64,000 nucleotides of DNA from NCBI RefSeq assembly GCF_001949145.1, contig NW_019091490.1, positions 282,983-346,982 of the forward strand, written 5' to 3'. Positions 1 to 12,890 of this stretch are shown here, in pieces. Below the pieces are notes generated by a model. That model ran no database searches, was not told the origin of the DNA, and saw nothing but the letters and a program-made list of their open reading frames with translations. How positions within the stretch are numbered: the first letter of the stretch is position 1; each line of letters opens with the position of its first letter. The stretch is from Acanthaster planci (lineage: Eukaryota > Echinodermata > Asteroidea > Valvatida > Acanthasteridae). A program made the translations under genes and the position numbers.

Positions 1-518
1 TATCCAATTGATATCACATTCTGCAAACCACATATATACTAGTACTTGTTCTGGAGTTACGTGATATTTTGCCAATTTTGTGGGGACAGAGAAGACTTTG
101 TGAGGACAGAGAAATGTCCCCACTACTCAGTCCAAATTTTATATTTACCCAGTAACCCAGTGGAAAGCCTATCCACAATTACCGAGCTTTACATTGTGTG
201 TTTCATGCACTTTTGTAAATTTTTTTAAAAAGGAAATTTTATGAAAATGCTTTGCTGGCATGTTGGCATTTTTAGTTAAGAGAGAATTAAAGGCCAGTTT
301 ATACTTCAGGTGGATGCAAAGCAAATTTGACACCACAAAACATTTGCAGCAACCTTTACTCAAGTGAAAATGCGTTCAACTTTTGCAAATTCACAGCAGA
401 AAATTTGAAGTGATGTCAAAAAAATTTCATTTGTGATCACTTTTGTGTCAAGTAAAAACTGGCCCTCAGGACAAAGGGTAAATTAAAAGAATTAAAACAA
501 AAGCACAAAGCTTCACAC
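1..518. other. Intron 3' of the FN3 exon, no gene seen
   Basis: This stretch follows the splice donor of the minus-strand FN3 exon and should be intron of that receptor gene. I see no further exon with a plausible domain and splice sites on either strand, and no recognisable repeat. Confidence 0.4.
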
Positions 519-848
519 CTGGGCACAATGTCTTGATGGTCGTTTTATTGGTGGGAGGCCCCGCCCCTCCCACACCCTCCCTCACCACCACAACAGCAAA
601 ATCATAATCTGTGTACGGGTCCAGGCCTGTGATCTCCACAGACGTTGTGACATTGGAATCCACGACGCGAGTGAAGTTGTAGCTGTCATCTCCTTCTGTG
701 TCGTTTGCATAACGGTAGACTGCCTCATAGCGCAGGATTGGGCCATCGCCGCCGCCGTTCGATTCCCAGGAAAGCCAGTTGAGGGTGAGTTTTGTCGGGT
801 CAGAGTATGTGTAGGACACCTGAGGGGGTATCCTCAAATAAGGCAACA
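519..848 (-). CDS. FN3-domain exon of a Tie-like receptor (internal exon)
   Basis: A 330-nt exon (110 codons) encoding one fibronectin type III domain of a cell-surface protein. It is bounded by an acceptor (ttttcag) at its right end and a donor (ag|gtgtga) at its left end, both phase 1. Visible FN3 features are the early PPQV, the core tryptophan in LTLNWLSW, the tyrosine-bearing strand ILRYEAVY and the late Y-D-F strand before VREGVGGAGPP. Several N-x-S/T sites fit an extracellular domain. The VREGVGGAGPP segment closely matches the first FN3 of the plus-strand receptor at 61.8-62.1 kb (VRPGVGGAGPP). That, with the Ig exon upstream, makes this a paralogue of that Tie-type receptor. Later exons lie outside the window. 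Function beyond 'receptor ectodomain' is inference. Confidence 0.8.
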
Positions 849-1718
849 CTGAAAAGAGGAAACATACATTCAAGGAATTCTAAGTAAATTACTTTGAACC
901 TCTAAGCGTAAATTACACAAATCAGTGGCGTAAATCTGCACCAGGAACTGGGGATGGAGGCTGACTTCATATTCCTCAGCCACAGAAATTTGAGAGCAAG
1001 GGGGAGATGGTGGACAGTGCATGACATCAGGGGCTACTGTTCATAATAGAGATGTACATGTACATCTTATGGTGTATTTAAAGTGTTATTTTTACTCAAT
1101 TTTTTATTCACTTTTCACGACATTCCAGAAATACCTCCAAATCTGCCTATTTCCAGTATTACAAAAAGTGTAGGACATTAGCCAATAGCCAATTCCTCAA
1201 ACGATCAAACTTTAAGTGGGGATACATACATATACACTGTATGTATGTACTAGTACCCAGCCCCTTCCGGATTTATGCCCGGTACAAATCATGAATGTGT
1301 GCAAAAGCAATGGTAAAAATGACTTCAAGAGGTAGCAGACTTAATAGTGTTTCACTCAGTCTGTCACCTCATGAAATAATTCTTACCATTGCACAAATGT
1401 GAAACTTTCCTTGTTTTATGCACTGTCTGAAGAAAACAAGTCACTGTTTTACTTCCTTGGCTGATCAAAAAGCTCCAACTGCACCTTCTCTGCATGCGCA
1501 TGGTGTTATTTGCCTGTGTGGACAGCTGCTATTAAGCGTGATAGTACGGTATCTAAGGTGCGTATGTTAAACGGTCCCATAACTGAGTATAAGGAACAGG
1601 TCAATAACACATGATCCACGATTGCCAATCAGATCACAGGTATTTCAGATGTTGTGTTTAAAATCTTTTGTTTTCCATTCCTGCTCACTGTCCTTTGGCT
1701 CTGTGTCTTGATCGGATG

Positions 1719-1885
1719 GCTACGGCTTCAGTTTTGGCCCATGGCACCCAACGGTGAACAGCCATATACATGTGGCCCTATAGATGATTCCAGTTTCCAG
1801 AAATGGCTTGGACATGAATAACAGCAGAATGCACATAGATGAGCTGGGGATACCAGTCCATGCACATGCATTGGGATCCCCAGCA
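1719..1885. repeat. Dispersed repeat, copy 1
   Basis: Shares the opening run tggcttcagttttggcccat (here with c for t at the second position region) and later blocks such as ccagaaatggct and catgcattggg with 4510-4642, in the same order and orientation. This is a dispersed repeat of unknown class. No coding content is seen. Confidence 0.5.
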
Positions 1886-4509
1886 GGAAACCACGTATTA
1901 TTAATGCACACATGTACTGTATGGACTACACGTAGCATGACTGAGGTCACAAGTGCATGTCTACACACCTGAGGGGTCTATCCTAATGACCTGTCATGAT
2001 AGAATCACATCAGTGCCACTTACAAAGTGTTGTTCAGTTACATGTGCATGTTATATACGAAATAGATGTGGGATGCGCAAATTCTGAGATAATACCTGTA
2101 CAGTACAAAAAATCTCATAGGGTTTTCCTTAGGGGCGTGGCTAAAGTTCACAAACAGTGATAGGCCAATGGCCAAGGGTAATGGGACCTTCTTCTGGCCA
2201 ATCACAGGCCCCAGGCATGTACATTGTAAATGTACATGTACAGTATGTTCACCCAGCACTGCCTATGTGTCAATTTAGTTAACACATATGGGACTGTATG
2301 GGGTGGCACATGACAGGGGTTGCCATAATCCAGTCCTGTCTCCTGCGACCACGGCTTCAAATTTTGATCAAAAGAGGCAGCGGTGGAGAGCCGTAGCCAG
2401 TGGTCAATACTTGTGCACGCTGTAGTCCCACAAAGAGATGCCGCACCGCGTGTTGTCAACATCATGTGCAACATAAACCGTTGAAAATATTTCTTGTTGG
2501 GGTTTTCATGAAGATGTATTTTAGTAATTATAGCCTCATATGGATTTTATTATAACAAAGAAGGAACCAGGCCATGAATAAGCATTTCGCTTTCTGTCTA
2601 GTATTCGCCAATCATCATCTATTATTTCATTCAGTAATAACATTGTTTCTTTATGTTCGAATTATGATGTATGGAAATAATTTAAGCTAAACCAAACCAA
2701 GATGTACCCCTCATAAACTGTATATTTGCAATGGGCATTAATAAATGACGCAACACATGATAAAGCCCAAAGTAGAAGAGTTTTTTAAAGTGATATTGAG
2801 CCATTTATGCAGCATCTTCATTAGAAGCCAGTATCGATCCTTGACATAAAAATCTTTGACATCATAAACTGATTTTTATCGACACCATTAAACCCCAACT
2901 AAATTCTACACTATTCGAATATCAACTGGAGTTTCGGTTACGCAATAAATCGCTGTGACAGAATAAAATTACAGCAAACCAGATTTTTAAGTTCGTAAAT
3001 CTGGCTTTGAAAACATTTCTAAGCTAATTACCATCAGGTTGACCTTTGGTTCAATGCTGGCTTCATAATGTGTTTCACATTCTTGTGAAAACCCCGGTTG
3101 CAAGAATATATTGATTTGTTTTACAGGAAGAGAGGAAATGAACGAATTTTCACTGCTCAAAAAAGGCTACTGCATATTTGATTACATAAGATCATTGACT
3201 AACAAAATAATCCATCACACGTCTCATTTCCATCACAAAAGTTCACTGACGTTCCAGGTATGACCCTGAACAATAAGCAAAACTAAGTTGAGGAAGGAAA
3301 CATACGTGCAGGGGGTGTGGACATGCATGAGTGACAGAATTACTTGTGCATGTACACGTATGCCAGTCCACATGTGTTTTTATCACACACAAGTCCTTGT
3401 CCAAAATGTAAGATAAGAAAAGTAGCTTTGCAGGGTGTACAACTGACCTATTTTAATTCAACAATTTTCAGCATGCTTTCACTTTCCCTGGATTCTTAAG
3501 TTTCTGACATGTTCACTGTTCTCGTCATGGGAGGGCGATGTTACTAGTCACAAATTCTGAGTCCAAGTCCAAGCAGGCACTTGACAGGTATGTACACGTA
3601 CTCCAGAAATTATGCATGCCAAATGTCTAACCGGCACACGGCCAGTTTTTATGCAAATTTCATTCATGACCTATGAATTCCTGAACCCCAAAAGAGCCAA
3701 CCAGGACAACCAGCCAACTAGAGGGTCGTTATCATACACAAATATTGACTGCCACTTGAGTGGTTTAGTAATTCAACTCTCCAACAAGGGATACAACTGT
3801 CGATATCTCTCCCATACAAGTTGGTCTTGCTCAATTTAAGTGATAACCGATTGATTTAAATACAATGAAAACGTTAACTCTCTTTGAAATACGAATTTGT
3901 TGCAAATTCACTGGTACTTTTCCATACTACCCCCGTACAAAATTTTGGAACCCTGCTCTTAGGAATACGTGCAATGCGCGAACACCCATTGCTACGTGTG
4001 GGTGTATGTTTACATGGACTTTGGTTACCATGGGCACTCATTAGCTCTTTTGGCTGTGCACAGTACAGCAAGATAATGTCAGCGAATGCCATACGCGATG
4101 TGATCTGGCGAAGTCCTTCAAATTCATATATGTATTTGTCATTTTTGTGCTATTGTCAAAGCTCTTCTGTTCCTGATTCCAAGGTACATGTATGTCTACC
4201 TGAAGTACTGGAATCAGGCTGTCACAAGCAGTCTTTAAAGTTCCAACATTTTATTGAGTTTGCCCAAAAAAAGGGAAGATTGCAAATCTGTATTTGTAAA
4301 TTAATGAAATTTGTATAAAAAAACAGAAAAAAATGGCAGCAAATTGTTAAATTATCCAAACACATCTAAAGCACCATTTTTCCATCCTTTTCACATTTGG
4401 TGAGGTGATTTTGTTGAAAATAGTTTTCACAGTTCATGTGACTAACTCTTGACCAATCAAGAATCTGTCGGCAGGATGTTATAATGGCTGTCAATGTTTT
4501 TATCAGGGT

Positions 4510-4642
4510 GCCTATGGCTTCAGTTTTGGCCCATGGCATGCAATGGCTAACAGCCTTAGTCTTGCAGACAACAATGTCGTTTTCCAGAAATGGCTAGACT
4601 GCAGAGCAAATGAGCTACATGCATTGGGGCTCCGAAGTCTGC
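4510..4642. repeat. Dispersed repeat, copy 2
   Basis: Second copy of the repeat at 1719-1885, same orientation, with several small deletions relative to it. Both copies lie in the same intron. Confidence 0.5.
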
Positions 4643-4688
4643 TATACACTTATACAGACTGAGCGTTCATGCCATCGGCAGAGAGGCT

Positions 4689-5172
4689 TTTAGGGCTGAG
4701 TCAATTTGATAAATTCATAATTTGAATATTCAATCTTTGATTTGATCGAATATCCAAATATTCGGTCTTACCGACCGGCAGATTGTTGATGAACAAACCA
4801 TATATAGTTGCAATAACATGTGTACACAATTGTACATTATGATCAATAGAATAGCTTCTCACAACTAGGAGTACATGTATCTCCAGCCATGATTTAGCAA
4901 GCTTTCACAGATGAACAAGATTCTTGCCCTGTTGAAAATTTCTACTCCTTTTAAGTTGTCTAAAGAATAGTTTACTTTTTAAATTGTAAGATTTCTGATG
5001 CTTTTCACTTGAATCTGCTTGAAATCAGCCTCCATAGTGCCATTTTTCTCATTTAAAACAAGAAGAAACTTTTCCCTCCCTTTTCAAGAATTGTGCATTC
5101 GAGTATTTAAATTCTAAAAATATTTGAATCTTCAAAAATCGATCAAATATTCAGTTATTCAGCACAGCCCTT
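4689..5172. mobile_element. AT-rich inverted-repeat (MITE-like) element, copy 1
   Basis: A roughly 480-bp non-coding element starting agggctgagtcaatttga and ending in cacagccctt, so its ends are imperfect inverted repeats (agggctg...cagccct). The interior has runs of tattcgaatat type. The reverse complement of the whole block is recognisable at 50768-51277. Non-autonomous DNA transposon is the likeliest class; no clean target-site duplication is visible. Confidence 0.6.
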
Positions 5173-7629
5173 AAAACTTTCGGGCAGTTTTCTGCACAAG
5201 ACCCACAATTTGGACCGCAGCCTAGTACCTTTACCGGCTTTGCCAGGCCAAATCACTTGGCTAGCACTTGGGGTGAACATGAAACCTGCTGGCTGGCACA
5301 AATCTGGAGACTACATTATAAGTACAGCAATTTTGACGTTCCGATAGTGAGAAAGAAATGCTCAGACAACAACGAAATTTAGTACTGTCTCACTTTCCTC
5401 CATTTCTCAATTTACCTGTGTGCCGCATATTGCTAAATTCTTGCAACAAACCACTACGCCAGCACAACCAGCCAACAGCAGGCACTCACCAGCAGCTCAC
5501 ATTTTCAAGCTTTAACCCTGCTCACGTGATGCAACCATAACGGCTTCATTAAACCCTCTTGCCAGGCAACGGATGATGTACATTTGTACATGTAGCTTTG
5601 GATGAATAAAGTGACGCATGTAAGGCTGGGCAGTATTGTTGACAGACGTGCAAGTTGTTCAAATGGACGTGAATCATGACCCACACCCAAAATATGTTTG
5701 ACACGTCTATGGGCAATTTGATTTTGACTCTACAGGGGAGGAAAAACATTACGTTTGATCAGAAAATTTGGAAACTTGGAAGTGTAGAACTTACTGATAG
5801 AACAATTTGTTTTGTACACATTGGTGGAAATCATGCATACCAGCAACAGTATTGGTACACATGCCTGTGTGGAAGCAGTGAAATGTTAAGCATTTCTACA
5901 TGTATTTCAAGGCTACATCCCTGAAGGTTTACGTGACGGTTTCATTGGTTATTCAATGTTGGGCTAGCATTGTGCAGTGCACAAACACACACTGTACCCG
6001 TACGTGATCTGTACAACTTTCCACTCATTGTTGCAGCCAACCGGACAAATGAATTGAATGTGCATCAGTGCATCACGTGAGGCGGTAATTGGTGAAGTGC
6101 TAAAGGTCACACAGACAATGTCGTTAAAACCACAAGTAAGGACAAGCGAAGTGAGAAATCAGACTGCATTGTCTGGCTCTGGGAAATCAAGGATGGGGAA
6201 AGGGAGTTAGAAGCTTATTCACGCTAGAGTTACTCCACAAGATTTGTGGCACCAGCGCGTGCTGCTATTGTGCACATTTAAACTGTACAACTGGTACCTC
6301 TACATTTACTAGTACATGTATGATGTGTACAGTATGTGTAACATGTTGTAGCACAATATGATTGAAAGGGTGTGTGCACACTGTTACGTGCATATTGGAG
6401 CGTACGCTTCAGATTCATTTCAAAATGGAAATTGTAAAAATGCCCTCTCTGTGTGATAACTGACAATCACAGGGCACCAAATTCCATGGTACACAGGCAC
6501 TGGGTATTTTAATTAGTCCACGAAAAGGTGTCTTTCTTGTAAAACATGTAAAAATGTGTTTGCTCTAATTGACATCTATCATACAGACTCCGGGTCAAAA
6601 TTCTTGTGGGGCTTCTCCGTCCAGATGATGAACAGGAGAATGAAAAACACTAAAAATTTATAAACTCCTTTAATTAAGGCTAAAACATCTGCTTCCTGTG
6701 GGGCTCAGTGTGCGTGACATTGTGAACTTGCCCCAACTACAAACCTTTCCGAAACCCCCAAATGACGCATTTTACAAAACTGCAAAGAATGTGCCAATGA
6801 GCATCAAGTAAATATTGCGATATTCTATTGAGAAGAAGGGCCGATCGAGAATCAAACTGTCGGGGATAGGCCCAACTTTCTTTGGTGGGTGCCCGAAAAT
6901 TTGAAATTTCTTGATCTCATCCTGTCTGTGGTTTGAGGCCCCATGCTAGGGTAGTTTACTCACTTAACCCTAACAGCCAAGCATATTGTTTGGCTTACAC
7001 TACACAGTAATACAAAATACATGTACATGTACTAAGTAATAGTCTGAGCCTGAAGGACCTGGCACTACAGATTACTACTTCTGGCTAGGGTACTTCCATT
7101 GTTACTCGTACAGAGAACAATAAAACCATGCATTCATAGTACCACAGCACTGTATGGTACATTGTCTTATCTATTGTATGTTATGGCTCCAGAGAACAAT
7201 ATCGTCATGTCCTCTTACAAGCGGCAGCACTGATTACTACATTTTACTACAAGTAGTAATTTGTAGTATTATGTAGGGTTGGGGTTAATGCAGGGAAGCT
7301 CAATTGCACTTAATTGTACCAAAAGTTGTCCTTTTCACTTTGTGTTTAGAGAGACAAATCGGGCTCACTTTTGACTGGGGAGGAGGGGGTTTATTTTGTT
7401 TCTCCCTTCCCCAATCAACACTGCTGATGAAAGAACAGACACCCTCTTAAATATTTATCCCGCAAATCCTCAGGAAATTTTGTTACAAGCAACAAATGTG
7501 CTTTCAATGCCAAATAAAACTTGTGAACCCCTGGGTGCCCCGCCCTCACAGAAATTCCACCCTTGTTGAACAACTCTGGTCTGGCCAGAATGCAGGCACA
7601 CCTGCACACCTCAAGAAAGAAAAACTCAC

Positions 7630-7914
7630 CAAAAGCATCAACGTTGATGGTTGTCTGGTTGAGCACCGTGGTCCCATCCGTATCCAGCAGTGTGCAGACG
7701 AACTCGACGTTCGGCTTGTCTACGGTCACTTCAAAGCTGGTGGATCTCGTGTTGTCCACGACAGACGTGTTCATGGCTGTGACGCTTCCCTGCGGACCAG
7801 TCAGTGTCAGGGCATCTGGGCCTGGGGGTGATGATGAACCATCCGCCTGGCAGACCAACGTCACAGGCTGGCCAGCATTGGGCTTTGACGATTGGACCAA
7901 TGATATTGTCCCAC
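7630..7914 (-). CDS. Ig-like domain exon of a Tie-like receptor (internal exon)
   Basis: A 285-nt exon (95 codons), phase 1 at both ends, with acceptor tcacag before it and donor g|gtgagt after it. It encodes one immunoglobulin-like domain: the B-strand cysteine is in PVTLVCQADG and the F-strand cysteine in VEFVCTLLDTDG, about 60 residues apart. The tail ends in ...VDAFG, like the third Ig exon of the plus-strand receptor (...VTAFG), which is also followed by an FN3 exon. It therefore corresponds to the membrane-proximal Ig (Ig3) of Tie receptors. In this gene it seems to follow the signal-peptide exon directly, with no EGF exons in the 1.5 kb between. Ligand unknown. Confidence 0.8.
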
Positions 7915-9390
7915 CTGTGATTTAGAATGTCTAATTTAGAATTACATGTACCGGTAGCTTAAAGAGGGGAAAAATGTTTTAGAACCTTCCATGAGATTAC
8001 AATCAGACCCCTTTTTCATGTACAAATATTTGCCTACGACTTTGATGACTGCTTAGAGGCAAAAATGGTGCATCTACCATACATGTAGCTATCTGTATAG
8101 CAAGGAATGGACCGATATGTGTGTAGACCATTATTTTTTACTGAATAGTCCCTCATTTTTTTCAATACCCATAGCCTACACTAAGGTACATGTAAGAAAA
8201 CAGAGAAAAACAATCACTTGAATACACTGACTGCATCTGGTATTTGGCTACATTTGGTCGGCCTATTCTTCAATTGTTGAAGACCTGGGCATAGTTCTCA
8301 GTATATTGTACTTGGCTGGCTTGAGTTACTCTGGCCTTTATGCTCGTGACATCGGAAAAAATGCTTATTTCCAGATATCATAAGAATTGTAGAGTTGGAG
8401 TTCCTTAAGCTACAAGACCTAAATATCTTGAATTTCGTAGATGTAAATTAACTGAGTATCCAGTAATGACCTTGAAAAAATGCAATTGAGGTCACTCTAT
8501 AAAGTCGGGGTCCAAAAGTGTGACATTTTTGTGTCCAGTCACACCTGACCTGTGTACATGTACATGTAATTTGACCTGGATATCACTGAAATTGATGTCA
8601 AACCATTTCTATGTGTTTGGCAGGTTATTTGCATTAGTTAGTTGCTCTTGGAAATTAGTCTTCTGAATAACAAAATCATATGTCAGACGTGACAGGGACA
8701 CAAAAAAATTGAACCCCTTCCAGTTTATGGAATGGCCCTAACGATAAACATGGCCAATAGCATAAATGTAAGTATGGTGGAATGTGACTCAAGTTCCAAC
8801 ATCTCAGATTTTGTTTTCCAGTGATTGGGTGAGAATTTTGCCTTTTGCCTCATTTTTCCTGTGGTAAAATGAAAAAAATTGTATCCATGTCTTGAACAGA
8901 GGATTAGGCCTATCAATCCATGTACCATTCGTAAAGGTGGCCTCAGCCACCTCCTCAAATTAAACAAGTGAAAGTGTCAGCGCAATTTATCTTGAATCCA
9001 TCCTGAGTTGATCTGGCTTTCAAAGTTTGAACAAAAGAATTGTTTAGTGCTTGTACTTGTAGCTACCGAAAACACATCTAACTCCACGCCTTGCCCGGGT
9101 TGGACGTTGTCTTCATTTCATTATGTAACGTAGTACGGTCAGGGAGTCCACCTGGGCTAGCTCCACGCCCCAAACTAATCCTCAAGTTGGCGTGATGTTT
9201 CCTGGTGGAGGTTTTGCCGACTACATGATTCAGATGAGTAAACTACAATAAATTTTCGCGCGTCAAGATTGTGCTGAACAAGATAGACTCTAATCGCTTT
9301 TAGTTTCAGTCAACCAATCTGCATCGAGGGAAACAATTAATTCACATGCTTCACTAAAGCTGAGCTAGAATTTAAAGTTAGTATGCTTAC
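7915..9390. other. Intron 1 of the minus-strand receptor
   Basis: About 1.5 kb between the signal-peptide exon and the Ig exon. No extra exon is seen. It contains one copy of a roughly 240-bp terminal-inverted-repeat element at 8490-8737. Confidence 0.5.
8490..8737. mobile_element. ~240-bp TIR element (family 1), copy 1
   Basis: The left end reads ggtcactctataaagtcggg and the right end has a diverged inverse (ggaatggcc). Internal arms gtgacatttttgtgtcc and cagacgtgacagggacac are also inverted relative to each other. Three more copies lie at 39714, 55292 and 59248, all in the same orientation. No coding capacity, so a non-autonomous DNA transposon. This is the most diverged copy. Confidence 0.75.
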
Positions 9391-9439
9391 CCTTTACTCC
9401 GGCAAACAGGAAAGACAAAATGACCACGAAGACAATCAT
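9391..9439 (-). CDS. Signal-peptide exon, start of the minus-strand Tie-like receptor
   Basis: The ATG at 9439 opens MIVFVVILSFLFAGVKG, a short hydrophobic core typical of a secretory signal peptide. The exon ends after 49 nt with a good donor (agg|gtaagc), giving phase 1, which matches the phase-1 acceptor of the Ig exon at 7914. The start is chosen because it directly precedes the hydrophobic stretch and because the phase agrees with every other exon of both receptor genes. The upstream in-frame methionine at 9550 would add a basic, non-hydrophobic leader and is less likely. Confidence 0.65.
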
Positions 9440-10659
9440 TTCAAGCTGTATCTGATATTCCACTCGGTGCACCTGCCTTTGATGTAGGTCTAACAACGCA
9501 GTGCCGCGTGATAAGCACCTGCAGGCGGTACGCTTAAACTGTTCCAGCACTCGCTCTGGCTTCGTAGTACAGTACTGGTAGTGGTACTGTGACTTGTCAG
9601 GGCTGTCTCCACCAATCAGTCTGAATGACAGGACTACGCAGGATTTAACATCGATAGCTGGAATGTTTCAGACACGGTCTGCCTTTCACGTTTCACTTGT
9701 TTGAATAACTAACATTACCCGATGACTAACATTACCCGCGATGATCGCCCAGCCGACTGCGGTGCGGTAACGTGGGAGGGCAAGGACGCGTTCGTTCATC
9801 AAGGCCATGTTCCTGTTGTCTCGATCCTCACTGCCAACCCTGGCCAATTTTGAATGCATGGTGGCGCTAAACGGATAACTGGCACGCGTCACGGGCGACG
9901 CCTGTATCGGTCCTATGTGGCTGTTGATTGGTCGGAAGTTTTCACGAGGTTGAATCATGGCAATTAGCTGTGAGAAGGCCGGTCACTCTGACATGTTTCT
10001 TTCCTTTTCTTCTCCTTTTTCTTCATTTTAGGAGCCTAGGAAGCTTACCTATTGCATGAAATCATTCCTAAATGGATACTTTAACCATTTCCTGAGTCAA
10101 CCCACACTCCTTCAAGAGTCCTCCGTGTTGGGTTTGTAGCTCTATGGTCAGCATTATCGATATTATACTTCATTCTGAACATTCAACTTCATATCAATGT
10201 CTCGTTTGGACCTCATTATTTTTTCACAAGAATGTTCTTCGTGTCCTTCGTTTTGTTTTCCCTCTTTTATTACAATGCATGGAGGGCTTGCACGTGGATC
10301 CCACACATCGTCCACCTCTGAGACATCTCTTCGCTGGCAATTTTCATTTCCCAAGACGGGGCATCGACTATGGCATCGTCTCAACCATGCAGTGTGAAGG
10401 TTAGAACAGCAACACTCTTATTTGTTCATGACCTTCTTTGCCGAGATTGGACCATGAAGAGCTAGTGGTGTCTAGGGTACAGTGCAGACCAATTGATTGT
10501 AGATTTCTGGGATTAATTTCAAACGTATAAGAACAAATCAAGCGTTTTCGCGCGTATTTCCACGACTATTATTGCTGTCTTAGCATTGATTCCAATGTTT
10601 TGGTTTGGTTAGTAGTTAGTATGAGTCATAATATGCTTCAACTTTATGTCTCATGCCAC

Positions 10660-11150
10660 CAGAGTTGTAGACACGAGTTACATAAACTTGGACTCGAGTC
10701 AGTCGCTATTGTTGTGACTCGTGACCTGACTTGTAACTATCAGTTTTTGACTTGTAACTTGACTTGGACTTGCAAAAAATGAGTCGTGACTTGACTTGGA
10801 CTTGCACCTTATGACTTGTAACCATTGCAAGTCAGAAACCCACTCAATCGAACCTAATGAAGTTCTGAATTAGGCCTGTCGACTTTAATAGGTCCGCGCC
10901 TTGCGTTCTTACAATAATCAGGATAAGACTTTGTGCGGCTCGCGACTTAATTGATTCTCCTTTTCCCCCCAGGGCCACGACTGAATCACTTGGTTGTGGC
11001 TTGAAATCACACATTGCGCGACTCGACTTGTACTTGTGATTGTACAAAAAGACTTATGACTTCAACTTTGCTTGTTTGTTGGACCAAATTTGACTTGTGA
11101 CTTGACCTGACCTGTAATCAAAATGACTTGTGACTTGACTTCCACTTGCT
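10660..11150. repeat. Degenerate gacttg simple-sequence tract
   Basis: Dense repetition of gacttg, acttgtgac and gacttgtaac, interrupted in the middle by about 200 bp with a lower density. No ORF of interest. Similar short actt-rich and gactt-rich runs recur at 45.2-45.45 kb. Confidence 0.6.
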
Positions 11151-11279
11151 ACCACCTCTGCATGTTACATTACTCTTCAAATTGTTAGTTGTGTTGAACC
11201 TGTTTTTAGCCACACTGCAAAGCAGTCTGGAGTTTCTATATTAGTTGGGTTCATTTATATTACACAACTAGTTTGATCT

Positions 11280-11810
11280 ATGTTGCATGACTGAGTGATT
11301 CCCGGAAGAGCCCCCGGGCCCCGAAGGGCCTGAAAGACCACGGCGGGAATCTTTGAGTTCACTGAGTTAATAATGTACCTGACTTTTATTAATTTTTCAA
11401 GATAGAATGACTCCGGGAAGACTCCTGTGTTATTAAGGCACTCGAGCTTTGTTTCACTTTTCATCAATGACAGATTCCGAGGAACACTGGTGTCAATTAA
11501 GCGCCCGAGATTTGTTTGATTTGCTGTGATTAAAGGATTCTGGAAAAGACACCCAAGAGGGATTAGAGGGTCACAATGGAAGAAATTTCAGTTGTATACT
11601 TGTGTTAACAATGCATCCAAGTTTTATTTCGTTTTTACAGTTGAAGGATTCCGGTAAGACACCCTGTATGGCTTAAAGGGCAACGATGGAAGATTTTTTT
11701 CCATTTAATTTGTCAACAATGCCGCTGCGTTTTTGTTTCAATTGTCATGATTGAATAATTCAGGCAAGACACTGGTGTTAATAATGCCCCTGAGATTTTC
11801 AAAACTTATA
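11280..11810. repeat. Degenerate tandem repeat, ~60-120-bp unit
   Basis: Five or six diverged units built on a shared core: a gattccgg-like box, then aagacacc, then a gtgttaataatgc-like box, then ccgagtttt-gttt and a cat(g)att box that leads into the next gattccgg. Clear examples of the first box are at 11296, 11408, 11470, 11526, 11646 and 11756. Unit spacing is irregular. Confidence 0.5.
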
Positions 11811-12650
11811 GAAATCTTTTTTTCATTTTGTACTGACGGCCAGCATTTACTAACCTTGGGCAACAATTACTCATTGCTAAGGTATACGGTTCCACTTTTC
11901 CCTTTTGGGGGGGGTATGGACGTTCACAAACAACCACAAGCAACTGTTCAGGTGAGAATTAACTTGTTTTATTCAACGTTTCGACAAAATAAATGTGTTA
12001 ATCGAAAGGATGAGCTAGTTTTATTTGGTTGGAAGATTACCGCGCACAAAATAATCAATCGTCATTGATGTATTGGTTTCATGTTTTCAATTCAGTTGGG
12101 CATAATGCCCCGCAGGTTCTTACGGCCACATGATTCAGAATTTTCTGATCACTCAATTTTCATGTTTTTGTTTTACAATGCTCTTACATTGAAAGCTCCA
12201 GAATAGTTTACTCATTGGTTGAACCAGTTTGTATTTAAATTTTTGCGCCTTTACTCTCAAACGTAATGGTTGAAGCATTCAGCTCCGCTGTGAACCCCCC
12301 CCCCTTCCCACGCGCCTTGTAATAACCCCTTGAATTTCATCATTGTCTTCTGTGGGATCCGTTCAGCCTTAACAACTTTTCATGTGGATGAGCGCAGCGA
12401 AGGAGCATGCAATTAATTTCTTGACTTCCTTTCTGGTTGGCCAGCTGTCGCGTATGATGAATGGTTGGGACCGAAACGGATGTCAGTTGCTCAGTGATAA
12501 CTCCTTATAGAGACCTGCTAATGGCAAAAGCAAGCAGTAGGTAGGCCTATCGGTTTATATCACAATCGTATCGGACGAGCGGACCGCCAGACCAGCCATT
12601 TATTCTGACAACTGAGGGAGCTTATTACGACGTACTTAGGAATGTTTATG

Positions 12651-12890
12651 GCCGTTTTCCAATACTCAACTTGGTCTCCGTCTCAGGCTTCGTATAGGAA
12701 ACCAATCTCTGATTGTGGGCCGGAAGCGTCTAAGTTAAATTGAAATATTGTAATGTTTGGCTCTTTTGCATCTTACTTGATCTTTTGTGGAACTATCAGA
12801 CTTACGATTGCGCTTACAACCTCAAAGTCAGGAAGTGAAAAAACAGCTGAAGCCTAAGACGGAGCACAAGTCGAGTATTGGAAAACGAAC
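12651..12890. mobile_element. ~240-bp inverted-repeat (foldback) element
   Basis: The left arm ccgttttccaatactcaact with ctccgtctcaggcttc is matched as its reverse complement by the right arm, agcctaagacggagc with gagtattggaaaacg. The arms are about 55 bp and the loop about 130 bp. Non-coding, MITE-like. No second copy was noticed in the window. Confidence 0.65.

Larger units (their letters stand above)
849..7629. other. Intron between Ig and FN3 exons of the minus-strand receptor
   Basis: About 6.8 kb with no convincing exon on either strand. In particular I find no cysteine-rich EGF-type exon such as the plus-strand paralogue has. It holds two copies of a dispersed repeat (1.7 and 4.5 kb) and one AT-rich inverted-repeat element (4.7-5.2 kb), listed separately. 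Confidence 0.5.

Noticed and set aside
3884-4318. 144-codon plus-strand ORF
   Set aside because: Low-complexity, no domain, and it lies inside a receptor intron next to repeats.
9686-9958. 90-codon minus-strand ORF upstream of the signal-peptide exon
   Set aside because: No hydrophobic leader or domain and no donor that would join it in phase to the next exon.
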